From Thermomucor indicae-seudaticae (lineage: Eukaryota > Mucoromycota > Mucoromycetes > Mucorales > Lichtheimiaceae), in the NCBI GenBank assembly GCA_000787465.1, contig JSYX01000076.1, forward strand, positions 1 through 56,747: a stretch of 56,747 nt of DNA. The letters are read 5' to 3'. Positions 1-12,043 of the stretch are shown here, piece by piece. The stretch's first letter is position 1, and each line of letters opens with the position of its first letter. The position numbers and the translations under genes are program-made. The notes under the pieces are model-generated. The model was not told where the DNA came from and made no database searches. It worked only from the letters and a program-made list of their open reading frames with translations.

Positions 1-1
1 T

Positions 2-79
2 CGCCGCCAGCAGCGCCAAAAGCCTTTTACTTCAGCGCAAAACAGATGGAAAAATCCAGTATCCCACTATTTGGAATAA
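2..79 (+). CDS. possible C-terminal exon of a plus-strand gene (partial)
   Basis: Frame 2 is open from the window edge to a TAA at 77-79 and encodes 25 residues, ending in WKNPVSHYLE. The stop overlaps an AATAAA (75-80), which would suit a transcript ending here, convergent with FBXO9 whose stop lies at 161. The product is not recognised and the reading is short enough to be chance. The upstream part lies outside the window. Confidence 0.3.
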   Translation, partial: RRQQRQKPFTSAQNRWKNPVSHYLE

Positions 80-160
80 AAGCTGTACAACGACGAGAGG
101 TTGGTTTTATTTTCTAGATCGTCTAGTTAGTCTATGTTCGGGGGGAATCTAATGGTTCTT

Positions 161-1805
161 TTAGGAGGACGATGATGTAAAGGATAACGTATGGCCTGAC
201 TGATAGCTGCGTACAACGCTGAAAAAGTATGGCTTCATCATTCTCAGGTCGAAGGTATGCTCGTCGTCTTCGCGACCTTCCGTGACACTGTTATATTCGA
301 TCCATCGTAGCTTGTTGTGTCGTCCGCGGTGAGTGCTCTTGATCTCGAGTGACATACGGAACAGCTCACGGGGCCGCATACGGTCCTTCATTTCAATGTA
401 TATCCGTCCTTCGTGCAGTTCAAAATGACCGCGGAAAACCTGCCGCCGGTCGAATTCTGGCGTTAACTGTTTCACTACTTGCGTTGGTTCGTCCGTCGAT
501 AGGTATTTCAATATTGTGCCATCTGGAAAGAATCGCAGATACCGGTAATAAGTCACCAGGTGAACAGGTTGGTTGTATGTGTTCTCAGATGAGCCCGGTC
601 TAAAAGAAAGTCGCAAAGTATAAGTGAGCAACGACATTTGAGTCGCTCCTCCTCGTTTCTGTTACTTACCGGATATAGTGACATGTGGATATGTAGACGC
701 CATCGTATCGGATCCTTGGACGTTCGATAAACATTCGCATCCAGTGACCTCCGTATATTTGGACATGCTTTGCCTGGTGCTCCCTCGACTCCTCCAGCGT
801 CATGTGTGGCGCTTTAAACGCATGTTCGCAAGCGAATCGCCAAAGGGAAGGTGTGCGAGTTAGCAGGAAAAAGTTTTTGCATACAAGAGCAAAGTTTGCT
901 ATGGATGATACAGAGCTCAAAACAAGATACTGCAGGATATGTACGATGATTTCGCCTACGTGCAGATAAACGTTAACTCTTTATTGATTAACAGGGGATT
1001 TATCTTTCTTATTTACCTGGTAAATTGGCAATTAGGACTGGTTTATAGTCCAAAGCCGGTATATACTCTAATGGCTGACTTCGAAACTCCTGAATCAAGT
1101 CCTCCAGCGGATCCTTCCGAGCAGCCTCCGGCGCAATGTATTCGTTGCCGATAGGAACAATGTGATGGAATGTATCGTCATCATCAATCTGCTTCGTTTG
1201 TGTTGCAAAATTCTGTTTGACAGCAGTTCCGGTCGCCACCGCTGGTGCTATGTGAGTCTGATAATGCCGCTTGTATACAACGTCTATGTCCGGATCCAGT
1301 TTGAACGCCCGGCGATACGAAGCTAGAGCTTTAAAAAAGAGTCAGTGTCCCCTTTTCTGATTGCTCGACTCATGAGGCTAGGTGCGGTCGAACCGGCCCA
1401 ATATCAGCAAACTAAGTTACCTTGAGCCAGCTTTCCCTGACGCTCATTATCGACTGCTTCAATGTAGTGGTCCATTGCGGTGATGTTGGTCCTTGGCTTC
1501 ATTGCTGTGCCTGCAGGATCGCCCTTCTGCATGGAGTCATTGTAGTCGAGTTTGACGGATTCCAACTCCTGCGAGACCATTTCCACCCTGGGCTCTTCCG
1601 GTGATACTGACTTATTCCCTGGATAGGCCGGGTGTACCGAGCCAGGTTTTACTTGTCCTGTGTCCTGTGTCCCTGTCGATGCCGAAGAAGCTGTTGTTTG
1701 CCGTCTATCCAGTTGCGCTTTGCGGCTCTCGACTTCTTGCTTCCATTGCCGTCTAAACTCTTCCAGCTCTCGCTGAGTTGAAAGTACTGATTCATCCGAA
1801 TTCAT
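161..1805 (-). CDS. FBXO9: F-box protein FBXO9/Hrt3/Pof7 type
   Basis: Substrate adaptor of an SCF (Skp1-Cullin-F-box) ubiquitin ligase, by family. At least four exons are visible: about 1421-1805, 1022-1329, 670-960 and 161-600. Exon 1 is a charged N-terminus containing EEFRRQWKQEVESRK. Exon 2 opens with YRRAFKLDPDIDVVYKRHY, the TPR-like segment found before the F-box in this family. Exon 3 carries the F-box, beginning GEIIVHILQYLVLSSVSS with a conserved PSLWRFAC. The last exon holds the family's C-terminal block with YYRYLRFFPDGT. The start is the first ATG of exon 1 and the stop is at 161-163. Downstream it converges on the possible gene ending at 79. Upstream it is divergent from HEATR6 with about 365 bp between starts. 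The family assignment is firm; the exon ends are approximate. Confidence 0.9.
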
Positions 1806-2170
1806 GGTATATAAGCGATGTGTATACTATAGGATGAAATGCAATAAATACAGGGAAAAAGGCAAATGGTATGTGGTCGAGGGCAGAAAAGAAGAAAAAG
1901 AGAAGATATGGAAAGCTTTATCCAGGTAACCAATCGAGAGTGTCGTTGCAGAGTCGCTGCTTTTATTTTTTGGAATGCCGACAACAAAAAGGTCGTGCCG
2001 AGTTTGAGCTTCCAGGAAGAGATAAGCACTTGGCCAAGTTCCGTCGATCTTGGTACACTTCTTTTACCATATCTGGGCAGCCGAATCATGTGCACAGCTA
2101 CAGATTGCCTTTGCTGCTTCGTTTGTCGCACGGAATTTTCGGGAAAAAAATTGGGCATTACTTTGGCTGC

Positions 2171-5100
2171 ATGAATCAGTGGCTTGGTTTCTTGTTCATA
2201 TTCGCACAACTTGCTAGATTATGCTCATTGATGGTGAATCAGAAAGCATCTCAACAGTTTTATAGTCTTGCGCTTAATCTATACCAACTTGCCAATGGTG
2301 ACAGTAAAATTGGTTTTTCTTCCGTCCTCGATTTGCTCCATGAGCTCAACAACAATGTGGAAGTTCCGATGAAAAATGTTACCGATCAGGTACATTAGCG
2401 GATCGCTTCCGGAGCCCCGAGTTATAAAAGATCGTGTTCCTGAAAGTAAACCATTTAGCAAATAACGAATATTCTCGTTGCTGGCTGCAAATGTATGTTT
2501 GCTCCCGATGAGCGTTCAGCTTTCTGCAAGTTCATGTTCAAGCAATGTGCCAAACAGGTACTCATCAGTGGACTTTTGTCTGTCCACGTCATGCCATAAG
2601 CTAACGATAACTTTACGTGTCCCCTCCCCCACCAGATCCGGCTTTCCAGTCTTCGATCGTCACAATTCGAAATCTGTATAAATTATCTGCTCGATGGGTT
2701 AGAGGACGAAAACGATGCAACACTAGAGCTTCGAGTAGATATGCTACGGGCGCTTGGTGCCCTTGTTTTCGAGAATGCCTCAAATACAGCTAAAGTGCGC
2801 AAGAGAAGAAATTTATATGGATCATTAAGAACGGAAGCAGTCTTACTTTGTGTATTCAGTTTTATCCGAGAGTAGCGAATCTATTGCTGTCGTTGGCGGA
2901 CAGATCAACGAAACCACTTGAAGTGCGTCGCATGGCTATCAATTGCATTGGAAACACCTGTGCGGGAGCAGGATCCAAGCTGCAGCCTTACTACAATGAC
3001 TATTATAAGGTCTTGCTGTCGAATGTATGCGTGGTTCAGCAAGGCTCTCATGACACAATCATGGTAGCCTCAAATACACTTGATTTTAGTGACTCTGCGG
3101 TCAGAAAAGTATGTACAAAATGAAGGCTGTAAGCAGCTTATATCCTTTACCTAACTTCAATTACCCAACCAGATAGCCAGCAGTACGCTGCGTGCACTAC
3201 AACTCGTCTTGTCCCAGGATAAATCGCTCGTCACGAACCCGTTATGCGACATTATACAAATCATTCATACTTTTATCTTCTCGAGCGTCAACACGCAGGC
3301 CTATAATGCAATAGTGGCCGTTAATGGAAAAGGTAAAAAAGGCTTTCATATGTGGCCTTCAGCAGACATACTGAACTTCATATCAGACGATCCATTGCCT
3401 TCTTTGCAGCAGCGTCCTGCGCAGATACTTCCACGTGTACCGCAAGCTCATCAACAGCACGCTGTCGCATCACCAACTACTCCTCCTCCTCGTCGCATAC
3501 CTATCTCATGGAAGCAAACAACGACGTACCCAAGAAATATTGGACTCACAAGTTCAGATTCAGAGTTATCAGATTCAACAGCTGATACAGCCATGGTTAA
3601 CCCACGAAGACAGTATGATAAAAGCCGTATTATACTCATACCGTCTGAGAGAGTCCTGACCAACTTGGCTTTTTCCTAGGAGAGACGATGCCAAAATCCG
3701 CATTAATGCACTTCTATGCCTTGCCGCTGTAGCCAAGGTCCGAGAAAAAGATACACAATGCAAAGACAGAGGAGACTAAGCCTTTCTTTATAGACTACAC
3801 CGCGGGCATTATACCCACGCTGGCAGAAATTTGTGCCAGACACGTTTTCCATCTTTTTAAGCAACAACACGGATAAACAGGGCGAACTGTATCCCACGCT
3901 ACATTCCGACAATCAACCTCCATCATTATTTACTATTTTGCTCTATGATCCTATGCCGACAGTAAGAGTGGCTGTTTGTAATACGCTTATTGCAATGCTA
4001 GATGGCTCCAAGCAATATTTGAGTCTAGCTTCTGAAAGGTACTTGAACAAAAAGAACCCGATAAGGTCCATTTTCTCACGAACGATGGCATGTAGAGAAT
4101 CAAAGTCATCTTTCACCTCCTTGTCCGAGCACCTCGCATCTATCTTGAAAGATATGCATTCCGGCTTGATTTACGCGGTCAAACGAGAACAAAATATCCA
4201 AGTGCTCGGATTGATTATGAAGGTGGAGCAATAACCTGGCTAGTAGCTAAAGCCTTTGACATTGACGCGCCCATCGTTAGACGGCCAGTGTACTGGTGGC
4301 CAACTGTACTTACGAGCGACTGTCGTTCGGTTATATTTCAAAGCTTTATCACGCCGTGACGAGCCGCTGGTCCAAAGCGCGTAAGTGGTAGAAGCTTAAT
4401 GTGAGAGATATGACGGAAATGGGACCTTATTTGAGTATCTACACAGCCGCCAGTGTTCGGACAGCCATATTGCAAGTCGTTGCTGCTATCTTTAGTACCG
4501 ATGTCGAAGAAGTCAAAGACTTGGCATCTCACAAGCTGATGGATGAAGAGCCTTTACCATTAATAGACCTTGTCTTGAAGTCAGCTGCCACAGCAAAGGA
4601 ACAGGACCTCATTGCTGAGTCCTGGAAGACGCTTGGCGCGTTGGCCAAGGCCTGCTTCCCAACTGTGTTGTAAGTTTTTTCAATGCCAAGGGATAACTTT
4701 TACCGGACGGATTCGAAAAGCTGTATGTAGTGATGCCTGGGATTCGATACATCCTATATTCAAGAAAGCATTCGAAGATTCTGAACCATCTGTACGGGCC
4801 TCGGCTTTGAAATTTGCAGAACTCTTTGCCAGTGCCATGTCTGAAAACGATAAAGCGACGGTGAACAAGAATCTAGAGGTAGTTATGCATAATGATCTTG
4901 TCCGTACATTTTTCTTTTTTAAGCTTATACCGTGTATTATTAGACAAATTGGTGGACTTGTATGCTTGAAAGTTACATTCAAAATACATGCATCGATCCT
5001 TCGTCTGAGGTTCGAGTGACTACGTGCGACTGCTTGGCGAACTTATCAAAGCGTATCTATGAGCAATTACCGGTAAGCATCTGAAGAGAAAAGGAGTTAT

Positions 5101-6302
5101 CCGTTAGCTGATACTTTGCTGTGAAAAGGATCGATATCAAAAGCTGGCAATTGCGCTTTTATTGCCACTACCGAACGATGATGATCCAGCAATAAGAGCG
5201 GCGGCGTGCCGCGCACTTGGCGTTTTTGTGCTGTTCCCTACTCTGCATGAAGTAAGTAAAAGCCAATGTGGCTAGTGTTTGTATATATATGATGTACTTA
5301 CGCGCTTGTTGCATTTGGCAGGACCCGTTTTTTGTGTCGGATATGGCATCTGCAGTGCTAGAGCAAATGAACGACAACGCTATATTGGTGCGTGTGCGAG
5401 CTAGCTGGGCACAAGGTAACCTTTGTGACGCGCTTGTTCTCGAAAGGTAAGAAGCTCGCCTAAGGAAAAAGTTGGATCGTCTGAATTTAATCATGCCGTT
5501 AGTGAAAAGGAAGGCTTTTGTATGCGAGAATGGATGTCTATGACGACGTGGGCCAAGATTCTGTCTACTGCCACGGCAGCATCATTGGACAACGACAAGG
5601 TATTTGCCATTGGGGAAATCACTAAGCGGTAGATATCTATAACTAAGCTTTACAAATTCAGCTGCGATCCAATGCAGTGCGAGCTATAGGCAGTCTTTTA
5701 CGTATCACGCCAAAGGAATACTTTGAATTTGGGCGGAATATGCAACTCGTGAAGAGTGCTATGACCGGATTAACAAAAAATATAGAGACGGGATCGCTTA
5801 AAGTAAGCGAAAGTCTTCCCAATCGTTTATCATATAATGAAACTGAACTCGTCTGTAGACGCGATGGAACGCTTGCCACGCAGCCAGCAACATGTTGAAG
5901 AATCCCGCTTTTCCTATTGGTATCATACAGGGCACACAAACGTATCCATGGACAGGATCTGTTTATACGGCACTCATCAACTCGTTGACCCGGTGTCGAA
6001 ACTTTAAAGTCCGGATTAATGCATGCTTGGCTTTGGCAACACCGATGAATAAGGCGAAATATGGCACGAAGGAGCAATTTGAGGATATCAAACGAGCTGT
6101 GTCGGATGCCTGGACATTCTGCAAAGGAGAAGAAGGAGGAGAAGCTGGCGCGTTTCAGGAATACCGTTATATTGAACAGTTTAGGCGTCAGGTAAGACGC
6201 AGGGCACCCACATGACATTTTAGCGGATAATTTAATTTCCCTTTTTTTGCAAGGTGTCTGATGCATTGCATCATATAGAGACTATGGATCAAGAAGAATA
6301 AA
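2171..6302 (+). CDS. HEATR6: HEAT repeat-containing protein 6 (DUF4042) homologue
   Basis: A large helical-repeat protein split over about 15 short exons. The DUF4042 region is visible: STLRALQLVLSQDKSLV (3180-3230), an acidic linker GLTSSDSELSDSTAD (3540-3590), then DDAKIRINALLCLAAVAK spliced to the segment WQKFVPDTFSIFLSNN, and DPMPTVRVAVCNTLIAMLDG (3950-4010). HEAT-type helices continue to the end, for example VRASALKFAELFASAMSE, IRAAACRALGVFVLF and VRINACLALATPMNK. The stop is at 6300-6302 after a short acidic tail. In animals this poorly characterised protein is probably a scaffold; no catalytic motif is present. The N-terminal end is the weak point: the in-frame ATGs at 2171 and 2231 are both possible, and an earlier exon cannot be excluded. 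The ABCD transporter starts only 92 bp downstream on the same strand. Confidence 0.85.
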
Positions 6303-6394
6303 ATTTCACGTGAAGTTGTACGAACTCTCTTTTTTCCCGTTCTTGTCTCCATCCCTTCTTCCAAAGAAAAAGAGGGCAATCTGAATGTCTCGTA

Positions 6395-9034
6395 ATGCCC
6401 AACGTGTTTTCAAAGTATGCATTGTCGCAATGGAGTACCACGGCGCCCATCTTGAGACAATGGGCCACAGCCTATAACCGACACAGGGACATAGTAAAGC
6501 GCTTGCTGCTGGTTGGTTTTCTTTTGCGTACCGTACTCTCCTTGCATAAAACAGTACGGCAGTACCGTCGGGAACAAAAGCAGCCATCAGTGAAATCGGA
6601 TATGAAAAAGAAGAAACGCAAGGCAGAGGTATATCTATCGTAGGGCAAATAAGGGCAATGTAACTAAAGTTATGTTTCCCTATGTCCCCAAAAGGTTGAC
6701 ATGGCATTTTTAAGACAGCTCCAACGACTACTAAAGATTGTTATGCCGGGTATCCGGTCCAAGGAGTTCTGGATGCTAGTGATTCATTCTGGTTTCTTGG
6801 GTTAGTTGGATATCAGGACGCAGCGACCCGCTCTTTTCCTTTTTGCTCACGTGAACCCTCTATCTAGTGTTTCGAACCGTTCTTTCAGTGTACATTGCAG
6901 CCCTTGATGGACGTATCGTGAGCGCTTTGGTAGGAACAAGAAAGAGTTCGACTGTAGTCTGGCGGGAGTAGCTTATCAGCATTTGCAAAAGGTACGCGGC
7001 AAATTGAAAGAGTTCATACTTGGAATCGGATGGTGGATGGCGGTCGCTATTCCTGCTACATATACCAATAGCATGGTAACGAAACAACCTGACATTTGGC
7101 GTTTCACCCACTTCCTTTTACTGATTCCCTGTCTTCAACCAAGCTCTCTTACATGCAAAACAAGCTAGCGCTTGCGTTCCGAACACGTCTTACAAGACAC
7201 ATACACGAACGATACTTGAGCGACATGACATTCTATACGATTGGCAATCTAGACGACCGTATCAAGAACGCCGACCAATGCATCACAGTCGACACACAAA
7301 AGTTCAGCAGCTCGCTGGCCGAACTATACTCGAATCTTGCCAAACCTATCCTCGACGTGTTCATCTACAACTATCAGCTCTCACGAGGGGTTGGGTTTGA
7401 AGCCGTATTGCTCGGGAGCGTTATCATCAGCATGTCCTCGAACGCCATGCGGCGCTATACCCCATCCTTTGGCAAAATGGTCGCAGAAGAGCAGCGGTTG
7501 GAGGGTGATTTCCGGTTCGGTCACTCTCGAGTCATTGAAAACGCTGAGGAAATTGCGCTGTTCGATGGCCAAGCGGTTGAAAAACGGGTATTGGATCGTA
7601 GCTATTATGCACTGATGAAGCATATCAATCACGTGTTTCGGCTACGCGTACCTCACGGTATGCTGGAAGACTTTGTGATAAAGTACTTTTGGGGCGCCTG
7701 CGGTTTGATTCTCTGCTCTGTCCCGGTGTTTTTGACTGTACCTGGCTCCAAGACATTGGATGTGGGCGGTCGCACGGAAGGTAGAAAAATGCAGGCTTTT
7801 GTTGTGGCGCGCAAGTTAACATCTTTTGTTCCTTAGGTTTTGTGACAAATCGACGACTGCTCATGAGTTCGTCCGACGCTGTTGGTCGTGTCATGTATGC
7901 ATATAAAGAAATTACTGAACTCGCTGGCTACACGAGTCGCGTAAGTTTTGCGGGAAAGAAAGAGAGAGTGTGTGCCTAGATACACTTTATCTTTTGTTGC
8001 TGACTCGGATGATAATGTCAGGTGAACGAGTTGCTTGATGTGTTTGAAGACGTCAAAGCTGGCCGATATCAAAAGCGTCTAGTTTCATCGGCATCGACAG
8101 AAAGCAATGCCAGAGTCCTGCAAGGGCGGGGCAAAGTGCGACACAGTGAGAATATCGAGTTCATCGATGTGCCTATCGTTAGCCCAAATGGTGACGTTCT
8201 TGTGCCCAAACTGACGTTCCATGTAAAGCCCGGAGTAAGTTTGGTGAAGGCGAGTTGTTAGTATTTCTTTTTTACTGAGCCCATACTTATACTAGATGCA
8301 CCTTCTTATTGTGGGTCCCAACGGGTGCGGCAAGTCGTCCTTGTTCCGCATACTGGGTGGGCTGTGGCCCGTGTACGGCGGCACCGTCAACAAACCCAGC
8401 CATCGCGACATCTTTTATATACCACAGCGACCTTACCTGTCTCTGGGCACACTGCGAGACCAGATTTTGTATCCTCATACTGTACAAGATATGCATGACC
8501 GCCAACTGACAGATAACGATCTTTTGGAGATACTGCGGATAGTACAGATCGAGCATATTGTGGAACGGGAAGGCGGTTGGGATGCTGAAAAGGAATGGGC
8601 CATCGCGCTTTCAGGCGGCGACAAGCAGCGGATTGCGATGGCACGACTGTTTTACCACGCCCCAAGATACGCTATTCTTGATGAATGTACAAGTGCTGTC
8701 AGCATGGATATTGAAAAGATCATGTATACCCATGCCACGGCACTGGGCATTTCGCTGCTCACGGTGTCGCATCGGCCGTCGCTCTGGCAGTATCACAACT
8801 TTATCCTCCAGTACGATGGCCAAGGTGGTTATGTGTTCACGAAGCTGGATGCTCAAAAGCGGTTAGCATTGCAAGAAGAGAAACATGCTGTAAGTTATCA
8901 GATCCTTTTTGTATTCTAAAGGGTCTCTAACGGTTTCTTTTCGCTATTAGATTGAGCAGCAGTTAATAGAAGTACCAAAGATGCAAGCCAGACTGCAAGA
9001 ATTGAAAGAAATGCGCAGTGCTTCGCTAGCGTAA
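6395..9034 (+). CDS. peroxisomal ABC half-transporter, ABCD (ALDP/Pxa) family
   Basis: By family, imports very-long-chain fatty acyl-CoA into peroxisomes as a dimer of half-transporters. The order is membrane domain, then one nucleotide-binding domain. The membrane part shows [18 protein letters not shown], then [16 protein letters not shown] and [19 protein letters not shown], which match the ALDP layout, and the EAA-like loop [13 protein letters not shown]. The NBD has Walker [10 protein letters not shown] (8314-8340), signature [13 protein letters not shown] (8608-8646; Asp replaces the usual Glu) and Walker [11 protein letters not shown]. Six or more introns interrupt it. The stop is at 9032-9034, with AATAAA at 9050-9055. 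The N-terminal exon is basic with one hydrophobic stretch. The start at 6395 is the first ATG in the frame that continues; an out-of-frame ATG lies at 6384. It converges with arginase. Orthology to PXA1 or PXA2 cannot be decided by eye. Confidence 0.93.
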
Positions 9035-9405
9035 ATCCTATATGATACCAATAAACTTAACTGATGCATATGAGCTAATCAATAAGACACAGTATTTATT
9101 TCCATCAGCAAAAGCAAGAGGCTCTCACAGAGTTACGAAAATCTCTTATTAGTGTGTTTAGCCATCGTTTGAAGAATTGCTTCACAAACGGGTTATCTAC
9201 TCTAAACGTCGTCTGTGTCCGGCATGGAGTCTTTACAGAAAAAGACCTGACGAATAATTGCAACCGCGGTAACGAGAACAAATGTCTTGGAATATCGTAC
9301 AAGTGGGGTTAATTACATAGGCGAGGGAGGAGAAAATGTGTATACAATGTAGTCTATCTATCAAACACACAAAAAAACAGAGAGAGAGTATCGTGCAAGG
9401 ATCAA
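9035..9405. other. intergenic, convergent 3' ends of ABCD transporter and arginase
   Basis: Contains the transporter's AATAAA at 9050-9055 and short AC/AG-rich runs near 9365-9390. Nothing else coding or repetitive was recognised. Confidence 0.6.
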
Positions 9406-10469
9406 TTAAAGCAAGGATTCGCCTAGACAGCAACGTGCCAGAGAACAACCGACTTGGATCGTCTGGAAGGCTTCTTTTTCGTCCAATAGAGCAGGGTTGA
9501 CTTCGACGATGTCGGCTGCGACCAATAGACCCGTCTCAGCCAAAGCCTCGCAAATGTAATGGCCTTCACGGAATGTCAAACCTCCACGCACAGGAGTGCC
9601 CTACAAAAGAAAGTCAGACAGCCAGAGAGAGAGCCGTGTGTGTGGGTTGTGGTACTTACAGTGCTTGGAGCTACTGAGGGATCCAGTGCATCAACGTCGA
9701 ATGAAAGATGAATAGGTCTATCGCGAGAAGGATTGACGTGGTCTAAGGCCATATCAAGGACCTTGCCGATGCCCCACTTGTCTACGTGGTGCATCGAAAA
9801 CGCCTTGATACCCAAATCTTTCAGGATCTTCTTTTCGGCATCATCGACATCGCGCAGACCAATGTACACAAGTCGATCTGTCTTTAAGCATGGCTTGACC
9901 CAGACAAAGTCAGGATGGTCATTAGCAATGCCAGTCAAAAAGCTCAGTGGGCAGCCGTGTATGTTGCCCGACAACGTAGAGGCTGGTGTATTAATGTCCT
10001 GGACCATCTTGAGTCTTCCTTGTATTGTCTTTCCCGTTCAAAGTGGGCGACTACTTACTGCGTGAGCATCGACCCAAATGAGACAGGCATCTGCATACGC
10101 CTCAAAAATCCCGGATACCGTAGCCAGAGCAATCGAATGGTCACCACCCAAAGTCAGAACAAATTGTCTTTTGCTTGCTGCATCCGCAATTTGCTTAGAA
10201 ACAAATTCGGTCACTGCAGATACATATTTCGGATTCTTCAGGTTCATGACGTCTGGATCCTGTTGTGGTCTCAGGGCCGCCACTCTTTCCAGGTTCGACT
10301 CATATTCGACTTTCCAACCCATTTCTTCCAACTGGTTCGCCAGTCCAAATTCCATCATCCGAGCCGGTCCTTGCTCGACACCCGCACGAGGTTGACCGCC
10401 ATTGAATGGAACGCCAACGATCGACACCTTGTTCGAAGAAGAAAGGAACTTGTATTGCGTGGCTGTCAT
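9406..10469 (-). CDS. CAR1: arginase
   Basis: Hydrolyses L-arginine to ornithine and urea with a binuclear manganese centre. Three exons join in frame. The N-terminal exon runs from the ATG at 10467-10469 (MTATQYKF) through [18 protein letters not shown] and the first metal motif LGGDHSIA, and ends at LIWVDAHA. An intron therefore falls inside the DAHAD metal motif. The middle exon starts [20 protein letters not shown] and carries [13 protein letters not shown], the second metal pair. The last exon has [17 protein letters not shown] and DIVEVNP, and the stop is at 9406-9408. About 315 residues is the usual length. An in-frame upstream ATG at 10539-10541 would add 24 Lys/Gln-rich residues; the shorter start matches the family better. 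No mitochondrial presequence is evident, so a cytosolic enzyme is likely. Confidence 0.96.
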
Positions 10470-10775
10470 AGTAAAAAGAAAGGCAAAATTAGGCTGCTGG
10501 GCTTCTGATGCAAGTTTTTTTTTCTGTTTCCCGCCCGACATTTGTCGGAGCCACGTGTGTGTGAGAAAAAAATAGAGTTGAGTGCTTTATCTGATCCTTT
10601 TCTTGCTGACAGGTACAACAGCACAAATAAAAAGAAGCGCTCAATTTCCTCTTGTAGAAAATATAGCTCACAATGGGCTTATAGGACTGCAATGTCATTC
10701 GTATCAATTTAAGTGACGTTGCGGAATACGGTGGATACCGCACACGCAAAAGAAATTCGACGTGGAGTTTCTTGA
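10470..10775. other. arginase upstream region
   Basis: About 300 bp between the arginase start and the aldehyde dehydrogenase remnant. No open frame with recognisable content and no clear TATA box. It should include the arginase promoter and 5' UTR. Confidence 0.5.
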
Positions 10776-11049
10776 TCAGAATCGGTCGCTAGTGCGTAAA
10801 GTGTCTTGAAGGAAGCGGTCACCGCGGTACTTGCCCACGCCAGACGCACCGACTCCGCCAAATGGTAACGAGAAGTCCGCAAAATGCATCAACCTGTCTT
10901 TCATACAGACACCTCCAGGCAGTGTACAATCGGTCGATTGATTGTTAGCGACGGTAAACGAAAAATGACGCAATAAAGCGCAAAATGCCGCCTACTGAAC
11001 CTTCTGTGGATCTTGTTTCTTTATGGAAGATATATAAGGCCAGAGGAGG
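10776..11049 (-). pseudogene. C-terminal remnant of a class-3 (fatty) aldehyde dehydrogenase
   Basis: Minus-strand translation gives PPLALYIFHKE (about 11049-11018) and, in another frame, GGVCMKDRLMHFADFSLPFG followed by GVGASGVGKYRG (about 10916-10830), then a TGA at 10776-10778. These are neighbouring C-terminal blocks of ALDH3-type enzymes. The gap between them is about 120 nt, longer than in intact enzymes, and the frame changes. I could not find a splice pair that repairs it. The catalytic Cys and cofactor-binding part are absent: the sequence upstream is replaced by the MITE that starts at 11086. This looks like a truncated, decaying gene end. A cryptic intron is the alternative reading. 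Confidence 0.75.
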
Positions 11050-11085
11050 GACCCTGTCACACAGAACGCTGTTTAGTTTAATCTG

Positions 11086-12043
11086 CAGTACCCGCGCGAT
11101 AGATCGATAGAGTCTGTGACGGAAAAATGCAATCGTCATATCAAGAATATCGTTATATCAAGTGGATATACGCCTGGAAAAAGCAAATCCGTGATTGCAG
11201 AGGTCGATCGGTATATCGATTTATCAAATATCAGTGCCTACACATGACCGTGGGACAGCCTACATAATAAACAGACATGCACACCGAAACTCATCCAGAC
11301 ACCCTCACAGATCTCCAAGCTCGCAAGCACAGCATGACAGCTTGCGCAGCATAAGCAATGAAGAAAACCCAAAATTGATCAATGAAGTAATCCTGCGCTC
11401 TGTGCAATGCGTGGTTTCTGGTTACCACTGATACAGCACCTTCCAGCATAAGTTACACACCATCTGCATGGATGTGTGCCATATGGATTCCGGAACGCTG
11501 TAGCTCCACAAGGAAGTTTCCAGACTCGCCTCCTGCTGACCTCCGCCATCTGAATTGAGCAGTATGGGTCTACGTTAGACAATAGGGTATATCGCCCTTC
11601 AGGGCAATATCTGAGTTCAACGCTATGTATTAAGAGTAGCGTCCCAAGGGACCGAGAGGTGGATCGGATTGCCATACTTATTCGACAACATCCAACAGTC
11701 ATCAGGTCCCCCAGAAGACCCACATTTCTCCCAACTACTCCTAAACCGAGCCTGAACAAATGGATAGGCAACAGGTGCGACCGGATAAAGCACGGTCTCT
11801 GATCGGTATTGCAGGGAGATTTGAATGTTCCCAGGGCGAGCTGGCCATTATGCCGTACCCCAGGGTGAAAAGGGGACCGGAACACTAAGCACATTCATGA
11901 CTCACTACGCATTGACGCTACAAGGTGAGGTTGGAAGTTGTTCCCGACCGTGTTGTAACGTTTCACCGCGCACGGGGGCCCCACCAGGTAGGTTAACCTA
12001 GCTGACAGGACTTCCCTCACCCGCATATATCGCGCAGGTACTG
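11086..12043 (+). mobile_element. MITE copy 1, split by a 0.8 kb insertion
   Basis: The left part 11086-11232 aligns with the copy at 15508-15683: it begins CAGTACCCGCGCGATAGATC and includes an exact shared core at about 11176-11203 starting GGAAAAAGCAAATCCGTGAT. It breaks off after ATCAAATATC. The missing right end, ATATATCGCGCAGGTACTG, occurs at 12025-12043 and continues almost exactly where the left part stopped. The two outer ends share the CAGTACC variant, which supports their belonging to one element. The flanks are TG and CA rather than the TA/TA seen at copy 2, so the target site may have mutated. Confidence 0.7.
11233..12024. mobile_element. 792-bp insertion inside MITE copy 1, origin unknown
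   Basis: Bounded by the two halves of the MITE. It starts AGTGCCTACACATGACC and ends CTTCCCTCACCCGC. I see no terminal inverted repeats of its own. It is somewhat more GC-rich than the MITE. On the minus strand an open frame of 171 codons (11379-11894) covers most of it, but the translation (Cys/Arg-rich, no recognisable domain) may be chance. The left edge resembles the MITE terminus CAGTGCC, so a related element, or imperfect excision and repair, is possible. Confidence 0.45.

Noticed and set aside
1385..1415. GGCCGGTTCGACC on the minus strand as a tRNA B box
   Set aside because: The T-stem does not close and no A box is at the right distance; it lies in an FBXO9 intron.
1866..2174. Open frames on both strands between FBXO9 and HEATR6 (up to 135 codons)
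   Set aside because: Translations are compositionally odd, overlap on both strands and match nothing; read as the shared upstream region, though an extra HEATR6 exon here is not excluded.
11379..11894. 171-codon minus-strand frame taken as a transposase
   Set aside because: No DDE, HTH or zinc motif is visible, and one frame of this length is expected by chance in a window of this size.
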